From NCBI GenBank assembly GCA_001838165.1, contig KV835868.1:172585-236584 (forward strand): a stretch of 64,000 bases of DNA, written 5' to 3'. Under the pieces are notes generated by a model. The model was not told the origin of the DNA. It saw only the letters and a program-made list of their open reading frames with translations, and ran no database searches. Of the stretch, positions 34,801-41,887 are shown piece after piece (position 1 is the first letter of the stretch; every line of letters begins with the position of its first letter). Origin of the DNA: Actinomyces sp. HMSC035G02. GTDB taxonomy: Bacteria > Actinomycetota > Actinomycetes > Actinomycetales > Actinomycetaceae. A program made the translations under genes and the position numbers.

Positions 34801-36207
34801 CTGCCCACGACCGACGACTCAGCTCCCGGCGATACGTGGGGTGCGCACGAGCGCGACGTGACGGGCGCGGTCTACATGCCGCCGAAGTTGCGCGGCACGC
34901 TCTCCGTGTCCGCCCTGCAGCTGCCCGAGGGTGCCGACCCTGCAACCGGCGTGCTTGAACCGGCCTCCTGGTCGAACTGGGGCGCCACCAGCGTCGACTT
35001 CGCCGCCCCGGGCGCGAAGATCTACGCGCCGCTGACGAGCTGGTATGGCAAGGCCTACGGTAACCTGTACGGCACGTCGCAGGCGTCGCCCCTGGCGGCC
35101 GCCGTCATCGCGACGCTGCGCCAGGTCCACCCGGAGATGAACGCCGAGCAGATCATCGCCCTGGCGAAGAAGCAGGCGGGAGATCCGGCGAACTGGGATC
35201 GCCTCAAGCCCGTCGAGGGCCGCGAATACCGGGGCGCGGGTCTGCCCAACGCCCTGGATGCTGTCCTCAAGGATCAGGCGAAGCCCGTCATCGGCAGCGT
35301 CGAGTACTCGACGGACGGCACCACGTGGCAGCCGCTGGCGGGGGAGAGCGTCGCAGGACGCGTCTCCATCCGCGTGACCGTCACCGGTCCGGTGACCTCC
35401 GCGCGCCTCCTCGTCGGGGACCGTGAGGTCGCGACCGGCATGGGCAACGGTGCCTTCGAGGGTAACTCGGTGACGCTGCAGGCCGACGGCGTGGACGTGT
35501 CCCACCCGAACGGCACGGGACGCTTCGCTGGTGCCGCGACGGTCACGGTCGAGGCCATGGGCCGCAACAACGACGCCCGCGCCGACGACGATGCGACCCT
35601 CCAGGTTCCCTTCACCGTCAGCCCCGACCAGGTCGGCCCCGACGAGGCCCGCTCGGGTCGCTGGGTGTCCGGTGTCCTCGGCTGGTGGTGGCGCTACGAG
35701 GACGGTACCTACCCGACCTCGACGCAGCTGCGCATCGACGGGGCGATTTACCGCTTCGATGCCCGCGGCTACATGGTGACCGGCTGGGTCAGCGAGGGCG
35801 GCCACTGGTTCTACTACGGACCCTCCGGCGGCCAGGCCTCGGGCTGGGTGAGCGTGCGTGGCACCTGGTACTACCTGGATCCCATCAGCGGTGAGATGGC
35901 CAGCGGATGGACCAAGGTGCGCGACACCTGGTACTACCTGGGCTCCTCGGGCGCGATGCGCACCGGCTGGATGCGCGACGGCTCCACTTGGTACTACCTG
36001 GCTGATTCCGGCGCGATGACCACGGGCTGGGTGCGCATCGGTTCCTCCTGGTACCACTTCGCCCCCTCCGGCGCGATGAGCACCGGCTGGGTGAAGGACG
36101 GCGGTTCCTGGTTCTACCTGTCCTCCTCCGGGGCGATGGTGACCGGGGCGCGCTGGATCGACGGCACGCGCTACGTCTTCGACGACGAGGGGCGCCTCCA
36201 GGAGTAG
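31852..36207 (+). CDS. Double subtilase: two propeptide-protease units plus wall-binding repeats
   Basis: A 1451-aa secreted protein with a signal peptide, then propeptide 1 (about 45-120), protease 1 with Asp207, His248, Asn352 and Ser453 (VIDTGIDD, HGTHVAGII, GTSMATPH), and a beta-rich domain ending RQADDD. Then come propeptide 2 (about 675-748), protease 2 with Asp829, His871, Asn976 and Ser1076 (IMDQSVDD, THGTHVAGS, YGTSQASPL), a second beta-rich domain and GW-type wall-binding repeats to the end. All triad residues are present in both units, although protease 2 has Ser for Gly in the DTG motif and Gln for Met in GTSMA. Unit 1 resembles subtilase A and unit 2 resembles the protease at 41888. 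The start follows CGAGGAA. Confidence 0.9.
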   Translation: MRRNVARIGLVAALTLSMGVATATAPPTRADDHTGLIAPARASAGLMNYAINLSPQASAEDLARATSLVSSAGGVTLSSYPELGTFFAQSESASFAPDLSAALAKAGISVHSVGPTRVAAVPEGERQAAPDPQPAPQSGEASSAQSGAQSGVQSGAQSGGPSSMRGQSATEADKPQEVVNWGAQAMSAVDAAAVPIAHAPVTVGVIDTGIDDTHPDLVGRVDTSRSVSCGHNGIPSQAYGSWRDDYFHGTHVAGIIAANHNGIGIDGIAPTATLVSIKASNDEQLMYPEYVTCGFMWAASHGVDIVNNSYSMDPWVYWSPSDPEQAAGLEAATRAIAYAQGKGLAVIASAGNDGMDNDNVTTDSGSPTDLDTPIKDRPVKDGVKVPAMVEGVSQVSAATRTNVETKPEWANLKRADFSNYGKSIDFTAPGQDIYSTVPTAIFSSGYAKTSGTSMATPHITGIAALIKSIHPGFQGKQIIDLMRKQAAMEYTRLEAPEDGKEFRGYGFINALTTMRRDQPQPTVQTLQYRVGKGEWKDVQGATLPAGPVTFYTEAIAPISHLHMDVAGLSSVDRDGSGKYFDEALGASIENVDLSALLPEGTDSVTARVQVSATGINFDRQADDDTGREAVFTVARDPNAAVTPAPAPDTDATPAPSGPAKAGITAPARSNDQLPANYAVNLPKGTDNATFQRAAAQASFHGGLLLAQYPAFGTFFVQSASPTFSPDLGAALVKEGISYDSIGPTRQAPVGGNEAMVPISYETRVAADAAIAAAPRSQGAQAAQGDQGDQDAALTPDPQTGNGWHLQALRALEAQGVDVMRAPVTVGIMDQSVDDTVPDLVGQVDHDKSVSCSFNGIPNRDPAAWRWDDATHGTHVAGSIAAKHDGVGVDGVNPTLRIAAINVASRNGGFFYPEYIVCGFVWAAEHGISVTNGSYYVDPWKYWLPNDPEQAAGQEAVQRAVDYATSKDVINVVAAGNFSTDLDNLPTTDDSAPGDTWGAHERDVTGAVYMPPKLRGTLSVSALQLPEGADPATGVLEPASWSNWGATSVDFAAPGAKIYAPLTSWYGKAYGNLYGTSQASPLAAAVIATLRQVHPEMNAEQIIALAKKQAGDPANWDRLKPVEGREYRGAGLPNALDAVLKDQAKPVIGSVEYSTDGTTWQPLAGESVAGRVSIRVTVTGPVTSARLLVGDREVATGMGNGAFEGNSVTLQADGVDVSHPNGTGRFAGAATVTVEAMGRNNDARADDDATLQVPFTVSPDQVGPDEARSGRWVSGVLGWWWRYEDGTYPTSTQLRIDGAIYRFDARGYMVTGWVSEGGHWFYYGPSGGQASGWVSVRGTWYYLDPISGEMASGWTKVRDTWYYLGSSGAMRTGWMRDGSTWYYLADSGAMTTGWVRIGSSWYHFAPSGAMSTGWVKDGGSWFYLSSSGAMVTGARWIDGTRYVFDDEGRLQE

Positions 36208-36245
36208 GACTCACGAGGCCGGGGTTCCTTCTCCGGTTGAGGGAT

Positions 36246-36281
36246 GAGGGGCCGCGCACGATTTCTCGTGCGCGGCCCCTC
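36246..36281. terminator. Bidirectional terminator
   Basis: A perfect 16-bp stem (GAGGGGCCGCGCACGA and complement) with a TTTC loop between the convergent double subtilase and DUF5692 genes. A near copy of the dispersed 14-mer (12/14) lies just before it at 36212. Confidence 0.8.
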
Positions 36282-36298
36282 GTGTGTTGAAGAGAGAC

Positions 36299-37336
36299 TT
36301 ATCCCGCGCTCGCGGATATGAAGCCCGCCTTCTCGGGCGTCGTGCCCAGGCGCGCGGCGATGAGCTCCTTGTCCTCCTCGGACGCGAGATCACGGACCCA
36401 CGAGGCGTAGGTGGCCTCGTCGGCGTGGACCTCCTGCGTGAATGGGTTGCGCCGCTTGGAGACGATGGTGCGCACGTGCGCGGCGAACACCCACACGTTC
36501 GCCACCAGGGCGGCCGCCGAGAGGATGAGCATCGCCCAGGGGTTGTGGGCGCTGCGGTGGGCGAACATCGAATCATGCATGAAGTGCGGGAACGTGAGCA
36601 CGACCGCCGACCAGAGCGTGAGCGTATACGCCCGGTACTGGATCCACGCGCCTCGCCCGAACTTCATGAGCGCCGGGATCGTGCACGAGGCCAGCAGTGC
36701 CACACCCGAGTACCACGCTCGGTCCGCCAGGCAGTTGTACACGTAGGCGAGGTTCCACAGGTCGTAGGCGATAATCCACCCGATCGTCAGGTCGCCCCAG
36801 ATGAGGGCGCGCTCCTTGCCCTTGGACACGAAAATCCCGACCCACCCGGAGATCGCGAGCAGATTCAAGATGCCCGCAATGCCGTTCATGATGTTCCACG
36901 GCCCGCCCCACGTGACCATCCCTTGGGCGGGGTCCACACCGTGAATCCCGTAGCACTGGAAGTCGCGCACCACGGCTTCGGCGATGTTCACTGCGAGGAT
37001 CGCGGGCGGGATGATCAGGTACCAGCGGTTGTGGCGCAGTTTGGGGAAGACCTGCAGGGCGACGAGGCACAGGGACCCCGCCAGCGCAGAGTACTGTTTC
37101 ACGATCGGGAACCAGCCCGCCGAGGCCGTCCCCGCCGTCGAGTAGGGCCACCAGAAGATGGTCAGTGCGATGGGCACGACCACGAAGAGCGCGAGGACCA
37201 CCCACATGTTGCGCTGGGCCAGCCACGCCCCGCCGGCGAGGAGCGCAATGACGAGGAGGAGCATCGCGTAGTCCCACCACTGGCCGACCTCGAAGAAGAA
37301 GAGCGTCGGGTAGTCCGGGGGAGTGACGGCGCCCAT
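36299..37336 (-). CDS. DUF5692-type multi-pass membrane protein
   Basis: A 345-aa integral membrane protein with about nine hydrophobic segments. Stretches such as GGPWNIMNGIAGILNLL and IIAYDLWNLAYVYNC are typical of DUF5692, a family without assigned function. The ATG overlaps the stop of the SRPBCC gene upstream, so the two are translationally coupled. It is homologous to the divergent gene at 38541, which shares IAYDLWN and CTIPAFTWAKGQW-type segments. A shadow frame of 723 aa across this region mixes frames and is not a gene. Confidence 0.72.
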   Translation of the reverse strand: MGAVTPPDYPTLFFFEVGQWWDYAMLLLVIALLAGGAWLAQRNMWVVLALFVVVPIALTIFWWPYSTAGTASAGWFPIVKQYSALAGSLCLVALQVFPKLRHNRWYLIIPPAILAVNIAEAVVRDFQCYGIHGVDPAQGMVTWGGPWNIMNGIAGILNLLAISGWVGIFVSKGKERALIWGDLTIGWIIAYDLWNLAYVYNCLADRAWYSGVALLASCTIPALMKFGRGAWIQYRAYTLTLWSAVVLTFPHFMHDSMFAHRSAHNPWAMLILSAAALVANVWVFAAHVRTIVSKRRNPFTQEVHADEATYASWVRDLASEEDKELIAARLGTTPEKAGFISASAG

Positions 37337-38373
37337 CAGCGCTGCTCCTTCCCCCAATTGGGCAGGTAGGTGCGCTCCATCTTCTGGCGGATCTGCTCCT
37401 CCCAGGAGAAGGCGGGTTCGGTCCAGCCATCGAAGTAGGAGGCGTCGACCTCGCTCGCCCACGGGCTGTCCGCGCCCGTCGGCGGCCAGGAGGGGTCGTC
37501 CGTGACGGGCGGGCGGATCTCGGCGACGGCCGGGGCGGACCGTCCGTAGCGGAACCACTGGGTGAAGGTCTCCTCGAACAGGGGAGTGCCGTCGTAGCGT
37601 CCGGCGGGCGTGCCCGAGTTGAAGAAGCGCCCGCCGAGCATGCCGCGCATGAAACGGCCCGTCAGGTGCTGCTTCTTCTTGAACTCGAGGACGCGCTTGA
37701 CGTAGAGGTTTTGCAGGTGGGTCATGCACCCGCCGATGAACTCGATGTTGATCCAGTTCAGGGCCTTCATGGCGGGGGAGGCGGGCTCGTAGCCGATGCG
37801 CCAATGGTTGATCAGTCGCGTGCGTCCGCCCGACAAGGGCACCATGTAAAAGCACCAGGCCGCCGCGAAGTTCGTCATCCCGGGGAAGCGGAACGCGTAG
37901 GATCCGGGCGCCTTGGGCGGGTTCTTCGTGTCGACCCACTGGACCATGTACTTGCCGGGTACGACGTCCGCCCATTCCATCGACATGCCGTGGAAGTCGA
38001 AGGCCGCGATGTCGCCGGGCATCATGGAGTCGGGCTGCTGGAATTCCTCCTGGATCTCGTAGGAGTTGAAGAAGGGCAGGCGCGCGAAGACACGCTCGAG
38101 GAACTCCGAGGAGAAGGACCCGGACTTTTCCGCGCCGATCTGCTTGAAGAGGCGCCACACCGCGTAGGCGGGCGCGTCGATCGTGATCGCGTAGGTCGAG
38201 GAGTAGCCGTTGTCGTAGTTGGCGTCGATGAGGTCGTCGCCCGGGTAGTGCCAGGCTTGCTCCTCGGGCGTGGCCTTGCCGCTGAGCTGGCTGAAGGCGT
38301 ACATGCCTCCCAGGAGCGCGGCGGTGCCGGTCAGGCCGGCGGTGCAGAGGGTACGACGGGGTAGGCGTGTCAT
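37336..38373 (-). CDS. SRPBCC/START-like protein with N-terminal anchor
   Basis: A 345-aa protein starting MTRLPRRTLCTAGLTGTAAL, a twin-arginine-like or anchor-type N-terminus with RR and a hydrophobic stretch. The body resembles polyketide cyclase/START-like (SRPBCC) lipid-binding domains: ITIDAPAYAVWRLFKQIG is the usual first strand and helix, and YMVPLSGGRTRLINHWRIGY the later strands. The start at 38373 was preferred to 38505 because the longer leader lacks a hydrophobic segment. Coupled to the DUF5692 gene by ATGA, so it may hand a hydrophobic ligand to that membrane protein; this is speculative. Confidence 0.6.
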   Translation of the reverse strand: MTRLPRRTLCTAGLTGTAALLGGMYAFSQLSGKATPEEQAWHYPGDDLIDANYDNGYSSTYAITIDAPAYAVWRLFKQIGAEKSGSFSSEFLERVFARLPFFNSYEIQEEFQQPDSMMPGDIAAFDFHGMSMEWADVVPGKYMVQWVDTKNPPKAPGSYAFRFPGMTNFAAAWCFYMVPLSGGRTRLINHWRIGYEPASPAMKALNWINIEFIGGCMTHLQNLYVKRVLEFKKKQHLTGRFMRGMLGGRFFNSGTPAGRYDGTPLFEETFTQWFRYGRSAPAVAEIRPPVTDDPSWPPTGADSPWASEVDASYFDGWTEPAFSWEEQIRQKMERTYLPNWGKEQR

Positions 38374-38540
38374 GGGTCCTCCTCCTTGAGGGATTGACGA
38401 GGGGCACCCGCGCTGGCGCTGGCCCGTGGGGAGCCCCGGAACGATGGGGATTCGACGGTGAACCCCGCACACTAGGTTAGTGTTTCGGATTATGATAGCC
38501 GACAACTATTAGCCCGGCTGTGCGTTCGAAGGAGAATGCT
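38374..38540. promoter_or_regulatory. Divergent promoter region
   Basis: This 167-base gap separates the divergent SRPBCC and DUF5692 genes and turns AT-rich toward the right. ATAG-N7-CTAT near 38494 is a weak dyad. No clear promoter could be assigned. Confidence 0.35.
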
Positions 38541-39863
38541 GTGGACTCTCTCTTCCTGTGGGAGCTTGGGACCCCCAAGGTCTATCTCATCTGGCTGCTC
38601 GTGCTGGCCGCCCAGATCGCCGTCGCGGAGATTAACCGGCGGTGGAACTGGACGATCTTCGCCGTGTGGACCGTGGGTGGCATCGCTCTTATGCCCTACG
38701 CGTGGATCCACGGGACGCCGATGGTGGGGTGGTTCCCGTTCGGCAAGTACGCGATCATGATCCTCACCGCCACCATGACGGGCGCGGTGCTGGTGTACGC
38801 GAAACGCAACCCCGTCAAGGCGCACAAGTACGCGATCTGGCTGGGTGTGGCCCTGTGGATCGGCCTGGCCGTCAACATCATGGAGGCGAACATCCGCGAC
38901 CTGATGATTTATTTCAACGCGGATGCGTACTACGCGTGCGGCGCCGACTGGCAGTGCCTGAAGGGCGTGAACGACGCGCACACGATTGACATGATCGCCG
39001 GCCTGCCCGAGGCCAGGGGAGTGAGCGCCGAGCTGCACTCCCAGCAGTGGTACCAGGAGGTTGCCGCCAACCTGGCCGCCCGCCACGTCGGCATTGACCC
39101 GGAGACGGGCTTCCGCACGATCGGCGGGTATTGGAACCTGCTGTCCGCTGCGGCTGGCCTGCTCAACATCATCACGATCACGGGCCTGGGCAAGATCATC
39201 GTGACCTCGCCCGGCAAGCGTTCCGTGCGAGGCCTCATCTGGGTGGACATGGTGTGGCCGTGGGTGATCGCCTACGACCTGTGGAACCACGCGTTCTTGT
39301 ACAACTCCCTGGCTGACTACACGTGGTACTGCACGCTCGCCCTGCTGCTCGCCTGCACGATCCCGGCGTTCACGTGGGCGAAGGGGCAGTGGATCTGGTT
39401 CCGCTGCTTCACCCTGGTCTTCTGGATCTCGATGAACACCCTCCTGCCCGAGGTCTTGGTCCCTCCCTCGGACATCTTCAACTTTGCGACCATGGACCCG
39501 CGCGCAAACATCGCGTGCGCGGCCCTAGCGCTCGCGGCCAACGTCGCGCTGTTCGCCTACTGGCTGTACAAGATCGTGGTGTGCAAGAGGAATCCGATCA
39601 CGGGCGTCTTGTACTGCGAGCTGGCCGAGTTCCGCACCATCGTGCGCGAGCACTGCGACGATCGGGACAAGTACTTCCTCGTTGACCGCATCCCCGAGAC
39701 GCCCGCCGAGCTCGGCTTCGAGCCCGACTCACCCACCCCGCCCGCTGACGGCTACCGCGCCTGGATGCCCTGGTGGAAGGGAGAGGATGGGAGGCATCCG
39801 TCGAAGAGGGATGCGGGTTTGCGTGAACGATCTCCTTTATCGGCCAAAAATGAAGCAATTTGA
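38541..39863 (+). CDS. DUF5692-type membrane protein with C-terminal extension
   Basis: A 440-aa multi-pass protein homologous to the product of 36299 (VAEINRRWNWTIFAVW, IAYDLWNHAFLYNS, ACTIPAFTWAKGQW). It differs by an insert of about 50 residues around 130-185 with two close cysteines (YYACGADWQC), probably on the outer face, and a hydrophilic C-terminal tail of about 90 residues. The GTG at 38541 is preceded by AAGGAG; the frame from 38520 would place that site inside the gene. Function unknown. Confidence 0.72.
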   Translation: MDSLFLWELGTPKVYLIWLLVLAAQIAVAEINRRWNWTIFAVWTVGGIALMPYAWIHGTPMVGWFPFGKYAIMILTATMTGAVLVYAKRNPVKAHKYAIWLGVALWIGLAVNIMEANIRDLMIYFNADAYYACGADWQCLKGVNDAHTIDMIAGLPEARGVSAELHSQQWYQEVAANLAARHVGIDPETGFRTIGGYWNLLSAAAGLLNIITITGLGKIIVTSPGKRSVRGLIWVDMVWPWVIAYDLWNHAFLYNSLADYTWYCTLALLLACTIPAFTWAKGQWIWFRCFTLVFWISMNTLLPEVLVPPSDIFNFATMDPRANIACAALALAANVALFAYWLYKIVVCKRNPITGVLYCELAEFRTIVREHCDDRDKYFLVDRIPETPAELGFEPDSPTPPADGYRAWMPWWKGEDGRHPSKRDAGLRERSPLSAKNEAI

Positions 39864-39921
39864 TGGATGCTCTGGTCTTTCTGAAAGTTGAAAGTTGCTA
39901 ATGTGAGTCGAAATGCGTTGA

Positions 39922-41346
39922 TTACTTCTCCTGGTCATCTTCATTTGAAAGGAAATGGTGCAGAGTCTTGAGACTTTCTAAGATCTCGTCGTAGGTGACG
40001 ATAGTAACTGAACGTAAATTGTTGCGAAAAAGCTCTAAGGATTTCATTTTGTCGTCATCGTCGGAGGGGGTTCGGCCCGCTATGACAATACAGCGAATAT
40101 TGTACGACTCTAAATCGTACTGTCGCGCGTTGTATTTAAGAATGGGAAGTTCGGACTGGAGGTGAAAGCATTGGTCCAATGCTTGCGTAATGGCTTTGTT
40201 TAGTTCCTTGTGTGGGCCGTATACGCCTTTTCGATACTCATTTGGATCTAATAGGGGTGTTCCTGGTCTTTTAATTTCAACTAAGGCAATGTTGTTGGTG
40301 AGTGTATTTTTAAACATGAAGTCTACTATCTTATCACCAGTACCATCAAAGCCTCGGCCTCCTACTGTAACTTCGTCGCTGAGGAAAGTAGTTGGCATGC
40401 CAAAAACCTGCTGAAGAGCAAATAGATTATTCTTGAAAAATTTCTGCCAGTGCTTCTCTGAATGCCTACCGTTAAGATAGGTTTCAAAGTTTGAAATAAG
40501 CTGTTCGAGTGATACGAGTTCGACGTCTCTGCGCAATTTTGGAAGTGCTTCTGGCGAGCGCGCCTTAAGTTTTCGTAATTCGTATGAAAAGTCGCTGCTT
40601 GGAAATGGGGTGTCGCAGCTTTTGATTCTAATGGTGTCGACATGGTCGGCAGCAGCGAGTGTAATTTGTTTTGAGTCGGGAAGCCTTCCCAAAGAGCAAT
40701 CTTTAGGTTCTAGTTTGAGGAGGGGAGCTAGCGCATTGTGTGCAAAGTTCTGTTTTACTCGCCAGGTCGCTGTTTGTCCCCTGTTTGCAATTCGATTGAT
40801 CTCGCTGATTATCTCATGATATTCGTTTAGGCTGAAGTGTATGGTTGATCCCTCTATCTTGATTTCGTCACTGTCGTTGAATATGATTGTGTCGATATCG
40901 GTTGCTTCCTCTATCTCTTTTATGAGAAAGTTTGCTTCTTTCGTCAATCCGAGACCGTATCGATAGTCTCTAATGAAACCCTTTGGTAGACAGTCAAGAA
41001 GTAATTCTATTGGATCGCCCCAAGGTGGCTCGTCAGCATCGTAAAATGGTCCTCCTTCGAGATGGGGAAAGGTGGAGCCCTCGAGTGATATTGTGTGTAT
41101 CTTGCTATATTTTGGATTCAGAAAGCCGTCACTTTCCGCAAGCGTGTTAATTGGGTATATCTTTATGTATCTTTGTTCAGGATTGGCGCAGGCTAACGTG
41201 ACCTTCTTTGATAGCTTTTCTCGGTTTATGTGATCCGGGACCTTATCTAGGTTTGGTATGAAGTAGAATGTATAATTTCCTGTTGCGTCAATTGCACTGA
41301 TTGATAGCGTGCCCACATCTCGTTGATCTTGTCCAAACTGTGCCAT
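39922..41346 (-). CDS. sduA: Shedu-type antiphage nuclease (DUF4263)
   Basis: A 474-aa protein in strongly AT-rich DNA. The C-terminal part from about residue 285 matches the Shedu SduA/DUF4263 core: HSEKHWQKFFKNNLFALQQV, then GDKIVDFMF (Asp342), then ALVEIKRPGTPLL (Glu357 and Lys359), a PD-(D/E)XK nuclease site, then YRKGVYGPHKELNKAITQAL. Shedu proteins are stand-alone defence nucleases. The N-terminal 285 residues are a different domain with no recognised family and presumably sense phage or DNA ends. GGGAG precedes the ATG. The base composition and position between high-GC genes indicate horizontal acquisition. Confidence 0.85.
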   Translation of the reverse strand: MAQFGQDQRDVGTLSISAIDATGNYTFYFIPNLDKVPDHINREKLSKKVTLACANPEQRYIKIYPINTLAESDGFLNPKYSKIHTISLEGSTFPHLEGGPFYDADEPPWGDPIELLLDCLPKGFIRDYRYGLGLTKEANFLIKEIEEATDIDTIIFNDSDEIKIEGSTIHFSLNEYHEIISEINRIANRGQTATWRVKQNFAHNALAPLLKLEPKDCSLGRLPDSKQITLAAADHVDTIRIKSCDTPFPSSDFSYELRKLKARSPEALPKLRRDVELVSLEQLISNFETYLNGRHSEKHWQKFFKNNLFALQQVFGMPTTFLSDEVTVGGRGFDGTGDKIVDFMFKNTLTNNIALVEIKRPGTPLLDPNEYRKGVYGPHKELNKAITQALDQCFHLQSELPILKYNARQYDLESYNIRCIVIAGRTPSDDDDKMKSLELFRNNLRSVTIVTYDEILESLKTLHHFLSNEDDQEK

Positions 41347-41802
41347 GCTAATGCTCCCGTCTGTCTATTGTGCGCTCGTTGTGTTGGTTGTTGTTGAAAT
41401 AAGTCAATTTGGGGTTAGAGGTATGCTTTGATTCGCTATGTGTCCTTGCCTTCTGTTGGTAGAGGTTGGTCGAGGTATCTCTTGTCACTACAGTGTGACG
41501 GTCGTCTCCGACCGTAACACAACTGTTTGGATGGGTCATGTGCAACTGTCAAGTTGTCTGGCAAATCGAAAAATACAAGATAAATGGCGGCGATTCCTTG
41601 TTCTGACATTTAAATTAATCGCTCGGTATTTTTCAACTCTTCAAACTGTCTAATTGATTGGCTGGTCGGTTGTGGTTGATCGGTGAAGGGCGTGTGGGAA
41701 GGGGGTGGGGGAGGGGCGTGATTGCCGCTCGTGTGCCAATCTCTCCATTCCTTCACCAAAAGGTCAAGAATTCTTAAATTGTGAAACCCTCTAGGAGGTT
41801 AG
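41347..41802. other. AT-rich gap upstream of Shedu gene, no gene seen
   Basis: About 450 bases without a supportable gene; the short open frames at 41348-41545 and 41438-41653 lack ribosome-binding sites and recognisable products. It must hold the Shedu promoter. A hairpin is noted separately. Confidence 0.4.
41498..41515. promoter_or_regulatory. Compact hairpin next to a GTCAC inverted repeat
   Basis: ACGGTCG pairs with CGACCGT around TCTC. Just before it GTCAC (41484-41488) and GTGAC (41495-41499) form another inverted repeat sharing bases with the hairpin. The two overlapping structures about 150 bases upstream of the Shedu start could be an operator or an RNA switch. Confidence 0.35.
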
Positions 41803-41821
41803 TGACAAACCTTGAGACGAT
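41803..41821 (+). promoter_or_regulatory. Shared subtilase promoter motif, copy C
   Basis: TGACAAAC followed after five bases by GACGAT, as before the other two subtilases. The -35-like TTG is not conserved here, which suggests that TGACAAAC itself is the recognised element. Confidence 0.45.
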
Positions 41822-41887
41822 GGAGCAATGGCGTGCCGTCCGGACAGCCCCGGAGACGCGTCCCCATCCGTACAGAAACGAGGAACA

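Noticed and set aside
34200..35300. The second protease unit of the double subtilase as a dead domain
   Set aside because: Asp, His, Asn and Ser are all present at the right spacing; only neighbouring residues differ, so loss of activity is not supported.
36299..38470. A 723-aa minus-strand frame across the DUF5692 and SRPBCC genes
   Set aside because: Its first half is the SRPBCC gene read in the wrong frame, and the real DUF5692 protein begins at the ATG overlapping the SRPBCC stop.
41348..41653. Two short open frames upstream of the Shedu gene as small genes
   Set aside because: No ribosome-binding sites, no recognisable products and overlapping hairpins; treated as promoter region.
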